Source: JBBRUG01 sp038247995 (GTDB taxonomy: Bacteria > Chloroflexota > Chloroflexia > Chloroflexales > Chloroflexaceae). Taken from it: 18,917 nt of DNA. This document shows, in pieces, positions 6,879-13,562 of the stretch. Under the pieces are notes generated by a model. The model was not told the origin of the DNA and made no database searches. It was given only the letters and a program-made list of their open reading frames with translations. The stretch covers positions 1 to 18,917 of the forward strand of contig JBBRUG010000084.1 of the NCBI GenBank assembly GCA_038247995.1, read 5' to 3'. Each line of letters begins with the position of its first letter. Position 1 is the stretch's first letter. The translations under genes were made by a program, and so were the position numbers.

Positions 6879-7628
6879 TCATCGATAGCGTTTGCGCAAA
6901 TCATTCAGCCGCACGGTCAACACATCGTGCAGGTTGCGTAATGAGTCGCGCACGGGGTTCACCTTGGTTTCGGTGCCGTACTGCCAGCGCACCGGCACTT
7001 CGGCAATTCGATAACCGCGTTTCTCGGCCAGAAACAGCACTTCCACATCATATGCCGTTACTGCGGCGCCCTGAACGATTGGTGCATTATCGCCATAGAT
7101 CTGTACGCGCTGAAAGAGATCGTGGGCGACGGCGCGATGCATGGCCTTAAAGCCGCACTGCGTATCGTTGATGCCGCGTAGTGCCACCAGCCGGATGATC
7201 CAGTTAAAAACGCGACCCATCACGTGGCGATACCACGGCTCGCCGTCGCGGGTGGCGCCGATGCCCTCGCGCGAGCCGATCACCACAGCATAATCGCGTT
7301 CGAGAAACGGCTCCATCTTCTCCCACTCTTCGATCGGCACGGCAAGATCGGCGTCACAGAGCAAGACATACGTGCCGCAGGCTGCCAGGGCGCCGGCGCG
7401 TACCGCGAACCCTTTACCACGATGATCGCGCTTCAGAAGATGTACGTTTGGGTAGTCGGCCGCAATCTGGGCGGTGCCGTCGCTGCTGCCATCATCGACA
7501 ACGATCACTTCGCTGGCATACGGCTGGCGCTCCAGGTAGGTTGTAATTGCGTCGAGCGTGGTCGGCAACCGACGCTCTTCATTATACGCCGGAATAACCA
7601 CCGAGAGGTGGATCTGATTAGTGGGCAC
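6879..7628 (-). CDS. Glycosyltransferase family 2 (polyprenyl-phosphate glycosyltransferase-like)
   Basis: A 249-aa GT-A fold enzyme transferring a sugar from a nucleotide donor. Visible: LSVVIPAYNEERRL (8-21), VIVVDDGSSDGT (41-52), the metal-binding D92-A-D94 in LLCDADLAVP, then TQCGFKAM. This set is closest to dolichyl/polyprenyl-phosphate glucosyl- or mannosyltransferases (ALG5-like). No C-terminal membrane anchor is obvious. Start choice: GTG at 7628 follows GAGGAG at 7 nt and lies just before the family N-terminus; the frame is open upstream only inside the preceding gene. It overlaps that gene by 11 bp, so the two are probably translationally coupled and serve one glycan pathway. Confidence 0.9.
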   Translation of the reverse strand: MPTNQIHLSVVIPAYNEERRLPTTLDAITTYLERQPYASEVIVVDDGSSDGTAQIAADYPNVHLLKRDHRGKGFAVRAGALAACGTYVLLCDADLAVPIEEWEKMEPFLERDYAVVIGSREGIGATRDGEPWYRHVMGRVFNWIIRLVALRGINDTQCGFKAMHRAVAHDLFQRVQIYGDNAPIVQGAAVTAYDVEVLFLAEKRGYRIAEVPVRWQYGTETKVNPVRDSLRNLHDVLTVRLNDLRKRYR

Positions 7629-8571
7629 GGCTAGACTCCTCGGCGCCGAGCCATTGCTCCAGGCCGGCATCGCCGGGCGCTGATCGGCGGCGGGCCACAA
7701 AACCAGGCAGATCACGCAGCGCCGTAAGTTGGCCGCGCAGGCGCGCCCGTGCCGCCGGCTCACGGATATGCCGTAGTGCGCTCAGCGTAAAGCCGAGCTG
7801 TGAGCTAAGCAGGGTTGGCCAGTACCGGCGCATTAACGGGCCAGGCATATTCTTGGCCCACACAAGCGCAAAGTTCCGCCCGCAGTAGTAACTGGCCAGC
7901 GTGCCGCCGCCCGTGGCGCTAAGCTTATGGTAGACCACCGCCGTCGGCACGAAGATTGTACGCAGGTTGCTGCGCCGGGCGCGCAGATTTAAATCTACAT
8001 CTTCACAATACATTACCAGCGCTTCATCAAAGACGCGCCCGTTTTCGGCAAGTGCCTCCAGCGCGGTACGTCGATACGCCGCCGCGCCGGCGCACGGCCC
8101 AAAAACCTCTGTCAGCGCATCATACTGGCCGGCGTCGCGCTGCCAGACGCCCCGGCTGCCCGGTTCGCCATTGGTGCGGTAGAAGTCGCCGGCGGAATGA
8201 ATATGGTTGCGCCGGTCAAAGAGCATCAATTTGCTGGCTGCAAAAGCGAATTGGGGGTAGCGTTCGAGTGCGCCGACAAGTTCCGCCAGCCATGTGGGCG
8301 TCGCTTCAGTGTCATTGTTCAACAGCACGACAATCGCCCCGCTTGTGGCCGCAATCCCCGCATTAACCGCAGTGGCCAGCCCACGATTCTGCGCCATATG
8401 CACCACCTGTACTTCGGGATATTCCACTGCGAGCAGTGTCGGTGAGTTGTCGGTGCTGCCGTCATCAACAATGGTTATTTGGAAATCTTGCCGGGTCTGC
8501 TTGCGTAGCGCATTAAGACAGGTGGGCAGCAATGCCGCGCCATTATAGTTGGGGATGATGAGATCAATCAT
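7618..8571 (-). CDS. Glycosyltransferase family 2 (rhamnosyltransferase-like)
   Basis: A 317-aa GT2 enzyme of the WbbL/rhamnosyltransferase kind. Visible: MIDLIIPNYNGAALLPTCL, TIVDDGSTDNS (33-43), the DxD-equivalent NND (85-87) in VLLNNDTEATPTWL, the acceptor-side motif MYCEDVDLNLRAR with E190-D191, and the C-terminal region SYYCGRNFALVWAKN. Predicted to be cytosolic or membrane-peripheral, adding a sugar (often rhamnose) to a cell-surface glycan. Its position directly downstream of an RmlD-type gene fits a rhamnose route, but that is inference. The ATG at 8571 has only a weak RBS. The 55-bp gap to the upstream gene contains a GCGTAGC heptamer repeat. Confidence 0.9.
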   Translation of the reverse strand: MIDLIIPNYNGAALLPTCLNALRKQTRQDFQITIVDDGSTDNSPTLLAVEYPEVQVVHMAQNRGLATAVNAGIAATSGAIVVLLNNDTEATPTWLAELVGALERYPQFAFAASKLMLFDRRNHIHSAGDFYRTNGEPGSRGVWQRDAGQYDALTEVFGPCAGAAAYRRTALEALAENGRVFDEALVMYCEDVDLNLRARRSNLRTIFVPTAVVYHKLSATGGGTLASYYCGRNFALVWAKNMPGPLMRRYWPTLLSSQLGFTLSALRHIREPAARARLRGQLTALRDLPGFVARRRSAPGDAGLEQWLGAEESSRAH

Positions 8572-8594
8572 GGTATGTATAGGTTACGCACCCC

Positions 8595-8615
8595 GCGTAG
8601 CGCGTAGCGCGTAGC
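8595..8615. repeat. Heptanucleotide repeat, GCGTAGC x3
   Basis: Three exact GCGTAGC units followed by GC, flanked by CCCC and GGGG, in the short gap between the rmlD-like and glycosyltransferase genes. Confidence 0.85.
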
Positions 8616-8626
8616 GCAGGGGTGGA

Positions 8627-9475
8627 TCATCCCGCTTCCTTGATCTGCTTTAAAAACGTCTCCAGCGCATCCTCCCACGGTCGTAACTCCAAGCCGAGCG
8701 CTGTGCCGGCCAGGTTGGCGAGTGGAGTAGAAGCTGGAGGTGTGCTGGCGCGCTGGAAATCGGCTAGTGCGATTGGTGTAACCGGTAGATCGGCGTAGCC
8801 GGCCCGGTCAAGGATCGCCCGGCAAAAATCGTAACGTGAGCAATGCCCCGCATTCACCAGATGATAGGTGCCGTAGCGATCGGTCGTGATCAGACGGGCC
8901 ACGGCGGCGGCCACGTCGGGGGCATAGGTCGGGCTGCCAATCTCATCGGCAACCATGCGTAAGCCGGCAGCCGGTGGGTTTGCCGCGAGGCGGAGCACAG
9001 TCTGCACGAAGTTGCGCGGGCCGCCGAAGAGCCATGCGACGCGCACAATAAAGAAGGATGCCAGCAGTTCGCGCACGATCTGCTCGCCGGCCCATTTCGA
9101 GCGCCCATAGGCATTGATCGGGCGCGGTGGATCATATTCGCTATAAGGAGTGTTGGCGTCACCCGGAAACACTTCATTCGTGCTGATATAGACGAGTGGT
9201 GCGCTGATGCGACGGCAGCCGAGCGCGACATACTGTGTGCCGAGGGCATTGATCCGGTAGGCGCGCTCCGGATCGCGGGCGCAGCCATCAACATCAGTAT
9301 ACGCCGCCGGATGAATAACCAGATCCGCTCGCGTGGCGGCGATGCGGTCGGCGGTGCTTGGGTCGCCGAGTTCGATCGTGCTCCGGTCGAGCGGGATGAT
9401 GCTATGCTCAGGGTTCAGCGCAGCGAGAAAAGCGGCGCCGAGTTGTCCAGCGGCTCCGGTAACTGCAATCCGCAC
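8627..9475 (-). CDS. rmlD: dTDP-4-dehydrorhamnose reductase (RmlD-like)
   Basis: A 282-aa NAD(P)-dependent extended SDR of the RmlD type, which reduces dTDP-4-dehydro-L-rhamnose to dTDP-L-rhamnose. Visible: cofactor motif TGAAGQLG (6-13), AAYTDVDGCARD (57-68), YISTNEVF (96-103; most members read YISTDYVF), catalytic Y123-x3-K127 in NAYGRSKWAGE, then VRVAWLFGG and IGSPTYAPDVA. The length is normal. The start codon is GTG 9475, with GAGGA 9 nt upstream. RmlA, RmlB and RmlC are not in the window, so the substrate is assigned by family only; related NDP-sugar reductases remain possible. Confidence 0.87.
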   Translation of the reverse strand: MRIAVTGAAGQLGAAFLAALNPEHSIIPLDRSTIELGDPSTADRIAATRADLVIHPAAYTDVDGCARDPERAYRINALGTQYVALGCRRISAPLVYISTNEVFPGDANTPYSEYDPPRPINAYGRSKWAGEQIVRELLASFFIVRVAWLFGGPRNFVQTVLRLAANPPAAGLRMVADEIGSPTYAPDVAAAVARLITTDRYGTYHLVNAGHCSRYDFCRAILDRAGYADLPVTPIALADFQRASTPPASTPLANLAGTALGLELRPWEDALETFLKQIKEAG

Positions 9476-9526
9476 AGATGTCCATCCTCATGCACTCAGA
9501 TCAGCGTGTCCAACCTGTCAGGTTAA

Positions 9527-9634
9527 GCCTACAGCATTGCGCAGATCGCTTGCGCCTGCGTCCACTGGCGCGAGCGCAGCGCGCCACCCGGTTCAGTGGC
9601 CGCAGTGGCTCACGCATGGTGCTCAGTGCTCTAG
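9527..9634. repeat. Dispersed intergenic repeat, copy 2 (upstream of rmlD)
   Basis: Second copy of the roughly 106-bp element also found at 6740-6846. It starts 51 bp upstream of the rmlD GTG and lies between that gene and the end of the hybrid kinase gene. On the minus strand it contains a GGCGCG/CGCGCC hairpin around CTGCGCT; the paired bases are not kept in copy 1, so I see no covariation support for a conserved RNA fold. Confidence 0.75.
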
Positions 9635-9668
9635 CAAAGCGGCAGGGTAGCAGATCCGCCCTGTATCG

Positions 9669-11144
9669 TCAACTTGTGGCGTGCTTTTTGGGGGCGCCTG
9701 CGAGCACAAGTGTGACACAGATCCCGGCGCCGTCGAGGCGGTTGCTGATTGTCGCTGAGCCGTTCACGGCATGCACAATTCGGGCGATCAGGCTGAGGCC
9801 CAGCCCCATACCGTCGAGTTGGCCGGTAAAACTCTTTTCGGCCTGGTAGTAGGGACGCCAGATGCGGCGGAGTTGTTCGGGCGTCAGATGCACGCCATTG
9901 TCGCAGACCCGCAGTTCAACGCCGTCCGGCGGGCCGGGCACAACCGTTAGCTCGATCTCTGGATCGTGATGGGGGTGAAACTTGCGCGCATTGGCAAACA
10001 ATTCACGCAGGATCACACTCAAGCTGCGCTGGGTGACGTAAGGGCGCAGTTCATGGATCGTTGGGTCGATCGTGAGCATCGTCAGGCGTACGCCGACCTC
10101 ATCGGCCAGGGTCGGCGCGATTTCCGCCAGATCGCCGATCATCCAGGCATCGGTGCCGTACGGGTCGGCGGGGCCGTGCAGGTAGTTCAGAATATCTTCG
10201 ATCTCGTGTTGCAGGCGACGGGCGCCTTGCAGCGCGATCTGGGCGATACGCTGTACAGCGGCAGGGTCGTTGATCGTATTGGTATCGGTGATCAGGTTGA
10301 GCCCGCCCAGGATACTGACCAATGGCGTGCGCAGTTTGTGGGTTAGGACGGTGTGGAACGTCCACATATCGCGCTGGGACGTGATCTGGTCGGTTACATC
10401 GCGCAGGCGTACCACACGATCGACATCGCCCAGTTGGTTCCGTAACAGATCGACCCGGAGCCAGAACTCGGCGCTGCCGTGGACCGCCATTTGCACCAGG
10501 AAGCGTTCGCTCGGCGACGGGACGTGTTCATGCCAATCAATCCATGCTTCGTCAGGCACACAGTGGTACTGGCGAATGGCGACGGCATGAAACGGTTCCG
10601 TGGGTAATTCGCCGTGGAGGTTAAGGTAATGGCGCGCGCGTGGATTCGCATAGTGGATCCGGTCGTCGGGGCCGATAATCAGAAACCCATCATCGGACTC
10701 CTCGACAACCCATTGGAAGCGGGCGCGTTCGGCGACGACGCGGGCTTGTTCGGCAAGCAGCCGACGATACCGGTTCAGGCGGATCACCGTGGCCACGCGG
10801 GCGCGCAGTTCGGCGTAGTCGAAGGGCTTGGTAATAAAATCGTCGGCACCGGCTTCGAACCCATGCACGCGCGAATCGTGGTCGTCGAGCGCAGTGATCA
10901 TCATGATCGGTACTTGCGCAAGATCGGGATGGGCGCGCAGTTGCTGGCATACGGCAAAGCCATTCATTTCGGGCATCATCACATCAAGCAATACCAGATC
11001 GGGGTGTTGTTCGATCGCAAACGCAATGCCGGCTGCGCCGCTTGTAGCGCAGAACAGACGGTAGCCATGGGGCAGCAGCAGATCGCTCAGCAAGCTGAGA
11101 ATCTGGACGTTATCGTCGATGATCAGAATGGTGCCGCGTTCCAT
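9669..11144 (-). CDS. Hybrid response regulator / histidine kinase (REC-PAS-HisKA-HATPase)
   Basis: A 491-aa soluble signalling protein with no transmembrane segment. An N-terminal receiver (1-125) has D10/D11, phospho-acceptor D54 in LLDVMMPEMNG, T84 and K106 (TKPF). A helical linker is followed by a PAS-like region (about 143-250, FQWVVEESDDGFLII). The H box is THKLRTPL with H269, where the residue after His is Lys instead of the usual Glu/Asp. The N box is LRELFANARKFH. The G1 box reads CDNGVHLT (second Gly missing), followed by an F box and G2 GMGLGLSLI. REC-first kinases normally relay or modulate phosphotransfer from another kinase. The start at 11144 lies 6 nt after an extended -10 element, suggesting a leaderless mRNA. 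The signal is unknown. Confidence 0.9.
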   Translation of the reverse strand: MERGTILIIDDNVQILSLLSDLLLPHGYRLFCATSGAAGIAFAIEQHPDLVLLDVMMPEMNGFAVCQQLRAHPDLAQVPIMMITALDDHDSRVHGFEAGADDFITKPFDYAELRARVATVIRLNRYRRLLAEQARVVAERARFQWVVEESDDGFLIIGPDDRIHYANPRARHYLNLHGELPTEPFHAVAIRQYHCVPDEAWIDWHEHVPSPSERFLVQMAVHGSAEFWLRVDLLRNQLGDVDRVVRLRDVTDQITSQRDMWTFHTVLTHKLRTPLVSILGGLNLITDTNTINDPAAVQRIAQIALQGARRLQHEIEDILNYLHGPADPYGTDAWMIGDLAEIAPTLADEVGVRLTMLTIDPTIHELRPYVTQRSLSVILRELFANARKFHPHHDPEIELTVVPGPPDGVELRVCDNGVHLTPEQLRRIWRPYYQAEKSFTGQLDGMGLGLSLIARIVHAVNGSATISNRLDGAGICVTLVLAGAPKKHATS

Positions 11145-11150
11145 ACCGTA

Positions 11151-11159
11151 ATAATAGCA
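11151..11159 (-). promoter_or_regulatory. Extended -10 promoter, leaderless start of hybrid kinase gene
   Basis: On the minus strand TGC-TATTAT is followed by 6 nt and then the ATG, so transcription would begin at or next to the A of the start codon. There is no Shine-Dalgarno and no good -35 (TTCCCC at 17 bp), consistent with a leaderless, extended -10 promoter. Confidence 0.5.
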
Positions 11160-11198
11160 GATCGCTATCGATGGGGGAAAGCCTATCCGATGTTTATG

Positions 11199-11624
11199 CT
11201 ACACCGGCCCCAAGCGGCCACGCGCCGAGCGGATGATCTCCAATAGTTCCGCATCGGATGGGCCGACGCCGCGCTGTTCCCAGAAGCGGCGATACCAACG
11301 CAGATTTTCGACGAAGGCGTTCATCACTTCGGCGTCGGTGAGCGGAGGCACTTTCTGGCGTAGGGCATCGAGCGCGTCGAGGCGATCATTCTCCGTAAGG
11401 TCGTTTATCGAGGCCAGGATGCGCTCGGCACGCAGGAGAAACAGTTCGCGCTCAATGGAGGGGAAGGTGTCGCCGATCTGGCGAATATTGCCCAGGTAGC
11501 AAATCGTGCGCTGCCGCGGCGCACTGCCGGGCTCACGGTAGCTCTCGACTAAATAAGCGTCGTAGAAACTCGTATCGGCGATGCTTGCGTTTTTATGACG
11601 GCGTACGACCCAGCGTACGTACAT
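11199..11624 (-). CDS. Hypothetical protein
   Basis: A 141-aa protein I cannot assign. The N-terminus (MYVRWVVRRHKN, then YDAYLVESYREPGSAPRQRT, then ICYLGN) resembles the short beta-rich start seen in some IS1634/IS1380-type transposases, where a similar 'ESYR..gk.rqr.l..LG' occurs. No DDE catalytic core follows; instead there are helical charged segments (ERELFLLRAERILASINDL and NLRWYRRFWEQRGVG). It may be a stand-alone derivative of such an N-terminal domain; this is weak inference. Start: ATG 11624 has AAGG 5 nt upstream, while the frame continues to a TTG at 11636 that lacks one. Promoter and operator candidates lie 40-70 bp upstream. Confidence 0.7.
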   Translation of the reverse strand: MYVRWVVRRHKNASIADTSFYDAYLVESYREPGSAPRQRTICYLGNIRQIGDTFPSIERELFLLRAERILASINDLTENDRLDALDALRQKVPPLTDAEVMNAFVENLRWYRRFWEQRGVGPSDAELLEIIRSARGRLGPV

Positions 11625-11662
11625 GGCAGCCTTCAATCACTCACTTAGCAGATTGCAGCCTT

Positions 11663-11691
11663 AGTATAGCATGAAATGTCAAATTTTTACA
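11663..11691 (-). promoter_or_regulatory. Extended -10 promoter of the hypothetical gene
   Basis: Minus strand TGC-TATACT (11663-11671) with a weak -35 TGTAAA (11686-11691) at 17 bp. The predicted transcript would have about 30 nt of leader before ATG 11624. The -35 sits inside the ATGTCA dyad, so a protein bound there would block the promoter. Confidence 0.5.
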
Positions 11692-11697
11692 TGACAT
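11676..11697. promoter_or_regulatory. Dyad ATGTCA-N10-TGACAT (operator candidate)
   Basis: Perfect 6-bp arms, 11676-11681 and 11692-11697. Part of it (ACATGACA, 11689-11696) recurs inverted as TGTCATGT at 11740-11747, giving an additional half-site 50 bp away. It overlaps the minus-strand -35. Confidence 0.45.
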
Positions 11698-11745
11698 CGA
11701 AACATGTCTTTCAGGTCAAAGCTTGTTGTGCAGTAGGGTTGTCAT

Positions 11746-11772
11746 GTTGTAACAAAGGTGGACTGTTATAAC
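11746..11772. promoter_or_regulatory. Dyad GTTGTAACA-N9-TGTTATAAC (operator candidate)
   Basis: 9-bp arms with one mismatch, 27 bp in total, centred at 11759. Its size and spacing suit a dimeric regulator. It does not match the TGT-N12-ACA site of PpsR/CrtJ. Confidence 0.5.
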
Positions 11773-11917
11773 TACGGCACACGAATTAATTGCTCATATA
11801 AACAGAATATTTGCACTCCAACTGATTTTTTGCTTGTTCTAGTCAGTTTTGATCTGAGGAGGCAGAAAAAACGCGATTATGATTGTACATATAGTGTGAT
11901 GGGCAAAGGTGTCGTTC

Positions 11918-11938
11918 ATTTGCACATCAATTGCAAAT
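11918..11938. promoter_or_regulatory. Dyad ATTTGCA-N7-TGCAAAT (operator candidate)
   Basis: Perfect 7-bp arms, 21 bp in total, ending one base before the -35 position of the plus-strand promoter candidate. Its position suits an activator or repressor of the bch transcript. Confidence 0.45.
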
Positions 11939-11939
11939 A

Positions 11940-11967
11940 TTGCAGTTTTTGTACCATATGCTATACT
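11940..11967 (+). promoter_or_regulatory. Extended -10 promoter candidate for the bch run
   Basis: TGC-TATACT (11959-11967) with TTGCAG (11940-11945) 16 bp upstream as -35. The same TGCTATACT nonamer forms the opposite-facing promoter at 11663. A start near 11974 would leave a leader of about 230 nt containing two hairpins before the lhaA-like gene. Confidence 0.5.
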
Positions 11968-12135
11968 TCCCATATCAAATTGAGTGCTGACCTGGAATTA
12001 CAGCGCATCGACGCGCCGCTCCACTTTTTCCCCTTCGCGTGCGTCGTTTTGCCTCAGTCACCCTGGTGTGACGGTTGAATTCGGGCCTTTTGGCCTGTAT
12101 TTCTGCACATTCCCTTTCGCACTCTATCGACGTAG

Positions 12136-12168
12136 TTTGTAGTCGGTACTACAAATGCACTGGTGCAT
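12136..12168. promoter_or_regulatory. Two adjoining palindromes in the lhaA leader
   Basis: TTTGTAGT-CGGT-ACTACAAA (12136-12155, 8-bp perfect arms) is directly followed by ATGCAC-TG-GTGCAT (12155-12168, 6-bp arms). As DNA they could be operators; as RNA they would be two small hairpins ending about 20 nt before the RBS. TGT-N10-ACA is 2 bp short of the PpsR spacing. Confidence 0.45.
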
Positions 12169-12203
12169 GTTCGCCTCTGATAGCCGCGAAAGGGGTTTGC
12201 CCA

Positions 12204-13556
12204 ATGGGCTTCCTACGGCTTGCCTTCATGACTTCTCGCCTGGCCATTCTGCGCATCGGCGCCGGGTGGATGTTCGCCCTCCTCACCTTCAACTTCAACC
12301 GGATCTCGATCTATGAACTCGGCGCGATGGCCGTTGTTGTCACCTCGCTGATCGGCTTGCACCACTTCATCTCCTTTTTCCAGGTCTATTGGGGGCGCCT
12401 CGCAGATCGCTTTCCGATCTTTGGCTATCGCCGCACGCCGTACATCTTCCTGAGCGGTCTGGTGGCGAGCCTAGTTTTCCTGGCCTTGCCTTCGGTGGCA
12501 ATTAGCCTCGGCCAGCGCAGTTGGGTGGGTGTGCTGGAGGCGTTCGTACTGATCTCGATTTTCGGCGTGGCGATGGCGGCAAACGGCACTTCCACCAATT
12601 CGCTGGTGGCTGAGGTGACAACGCCGAAGACGCGCGGCGCAGTGATCGCGGTGGTTTGGACGTTCGTAATTATTAGCGGCATTGCTTCAGCGATTGTGGC
12701 GCGGATTATTATGCCCGAGTACGATCCGGTGAAGATGCAGCAACTCTATAACCTCACGCCCTTCATTGTGCTTGGATCGGCCTTCATCGGCTTGATTGGC
12801 ATGGAGAAGCGGATTTCGAAGGCAGATCACGCCGTATTTATGGCCCAGGAGCGGCCTGAAGCATTGCAGGGTTCGACGTTTAAGGTGGCCTTCAATCTGA
12901 TGCGCACGAATGGTCAGGTGCGCGGGTTCTTCACCTTCGTGCTGCTGGCAATTATGGGTATCTTCCTTCAGGACGCCATTCTTGAGGTCTTCGGCGCTGA
13001 AGTGTTCAGTATGACGGTTGCCGAAACAACCGCTTTTCAGCCGATCTGGGGCGGTGGCGTATTGCTCGGTATGTTGGGCATCGGGATCTTGTCGAGTGTC
13101 CTGCCGATTGCCAAGAAGACGCTGGCGACCCTCGGTGGCCTCGGGATCGCGCTTGGCCTGGCGCTCATCGGGATTGCATCGCTCACGTTCCAGCGTGAAC
13201 TGATCACCCCGGCGCTCGTTGTGATGGGTCTCGGCACCGGCCTCTTCAACGTCGGCGCACTTTCGATGATGATGGAAATGACGGTTGAGGGCTTTGTCGG
13301 CCTGTATATGGGCCTCTGGGGTATGGCCCAGGGCTTGGGCAACGGCTTTGCCAATGTGTTCAGCGGCGCGCTCCACACCGGCTTGATCGAAACCGGCCTG
13401 CTTGCACCGAGTACGGCTTATGGGGTGATCTTCGGCGCCGAAGCGCTGGTGATGATCGTAGCAGTTGGGATCTTGCGCGGCATTAGCGTGCAGGAGTTTA
13501 AGGGCCTTACTCGCCAGGATGTCGGCACAGCGCTGGCGCTGGATACAGCAAATTAG
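12204..13556 (+). CDS. PucC/LhaA-type BCD family MFS transporter
   Basis: A 450-aa polytopic membrane protein of the bacteriochlorophyll delivery (BCD/PucC) branch of the MFS, linked in purple bacteria to assembly of light-harvesting complexes. Family signs: LTFNFNRISIYELG near 27-40, then FFQVYWGRLADR and FGYRRTPYIF, and in the second half FLQDAILEVFGAEVF, VAETTAFQPIWGGG and GLYMGLWGMAQGLGNG. About 12 hydrophobic segments are visible. Start: ATG 12204 has AAAGGGG about 8-9 nt upstream; the frame runs open to 12075 without similarity. It is the first gene of the plus-strand photosynthesis run, with only 6 nt between its stop and the next ATG. Whether it handles bacteriochlorophyll or another ligand is not shown by sequence. 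Confidence 0.88.
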   Translation: MGFLRLAFMTSRLAILRIGAGWMFALLTFNFNRISIYELGAMAVVVTSLIGLHHFISFFQVYWGRLADRFPIFGYRRTPYIFLSGLVASLVFLALPSVAISLGQRSWVGVLEAFVLISIFGVAMAANGTSTNSLVAEVTTPKTRGAVIAVVWTFVIISGIASAIVARIIMPEYDPVKMQQLYNLTPFIVLGSAFIGLIGMEKRISKADHAVFMAQERPEALQGSTFKVAFNLMRTNGQVRGFFTFVLLAIMGIFLQDAILEVFGAEVFSMTVAETTAFQPIWGGGVLLGMLGIGILSSVLPIAKKTLATLGGLGIALGLALIGIASLTFQRELITPALVVMGLGTGLFNVGALSMMMEMTVEGFVGLYMGLWGMAQGLGNGFANVFSGALHTGLIETGLLAPSTAYGVIFGAEALVMIVAVGILRGISVQEFKGLTRQDVGTALALDTAN

Positions 13557-13562
13557 GCTGCT

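Larger units (their letters stand above)
11637..12203. promoter_or_regulatory. AT-rich divergent control region upstream of photosynthesis genes
   Basis: 567 bp with visibly lower GC than any neighbour and no credible gene. It divides minus-strand genes from the plus-strand bch run. Within it I see five dyad-symmetric sequences (listed separately), one extended -10 promoter pointing each way, an isolated AGGAGG at 11857-11862 not spaced for any start codon, and the lhaA RBS (AAAGGGG, about 12189-12195). A 106-codon frame at 11758-12078 has no RBS and low-complexity composition and is not called. Confidence 0.7.

Noticed and set aside
9966..11246. Forward frames opposite the hybrid kinase (9966-10346, 10614-11246)
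   Set aside because: No RBS or recognisable domains; the opposite strand encodes all kinase motifs.
11857..11881. AGGAGG followed by a 6-codon ORF (leader peptide?)
   Set aside because: The spacing to the ATG is 16 nt, too long for normal initiation, and the peptide has no regulatory codon run.
11758..12078. 106-codon forward frame in the AT-rich control region
   Set aside because: No RBS at its start, Cys-rich without pattern, and it overlaps promoter and operator candidates.
11637..12203. PpsR/CrtJ sites (TGT-N12-ACA)
   Set aside because: The TGT...ACA pairs I checked have spacings of 9, 10 or 14, not 12.
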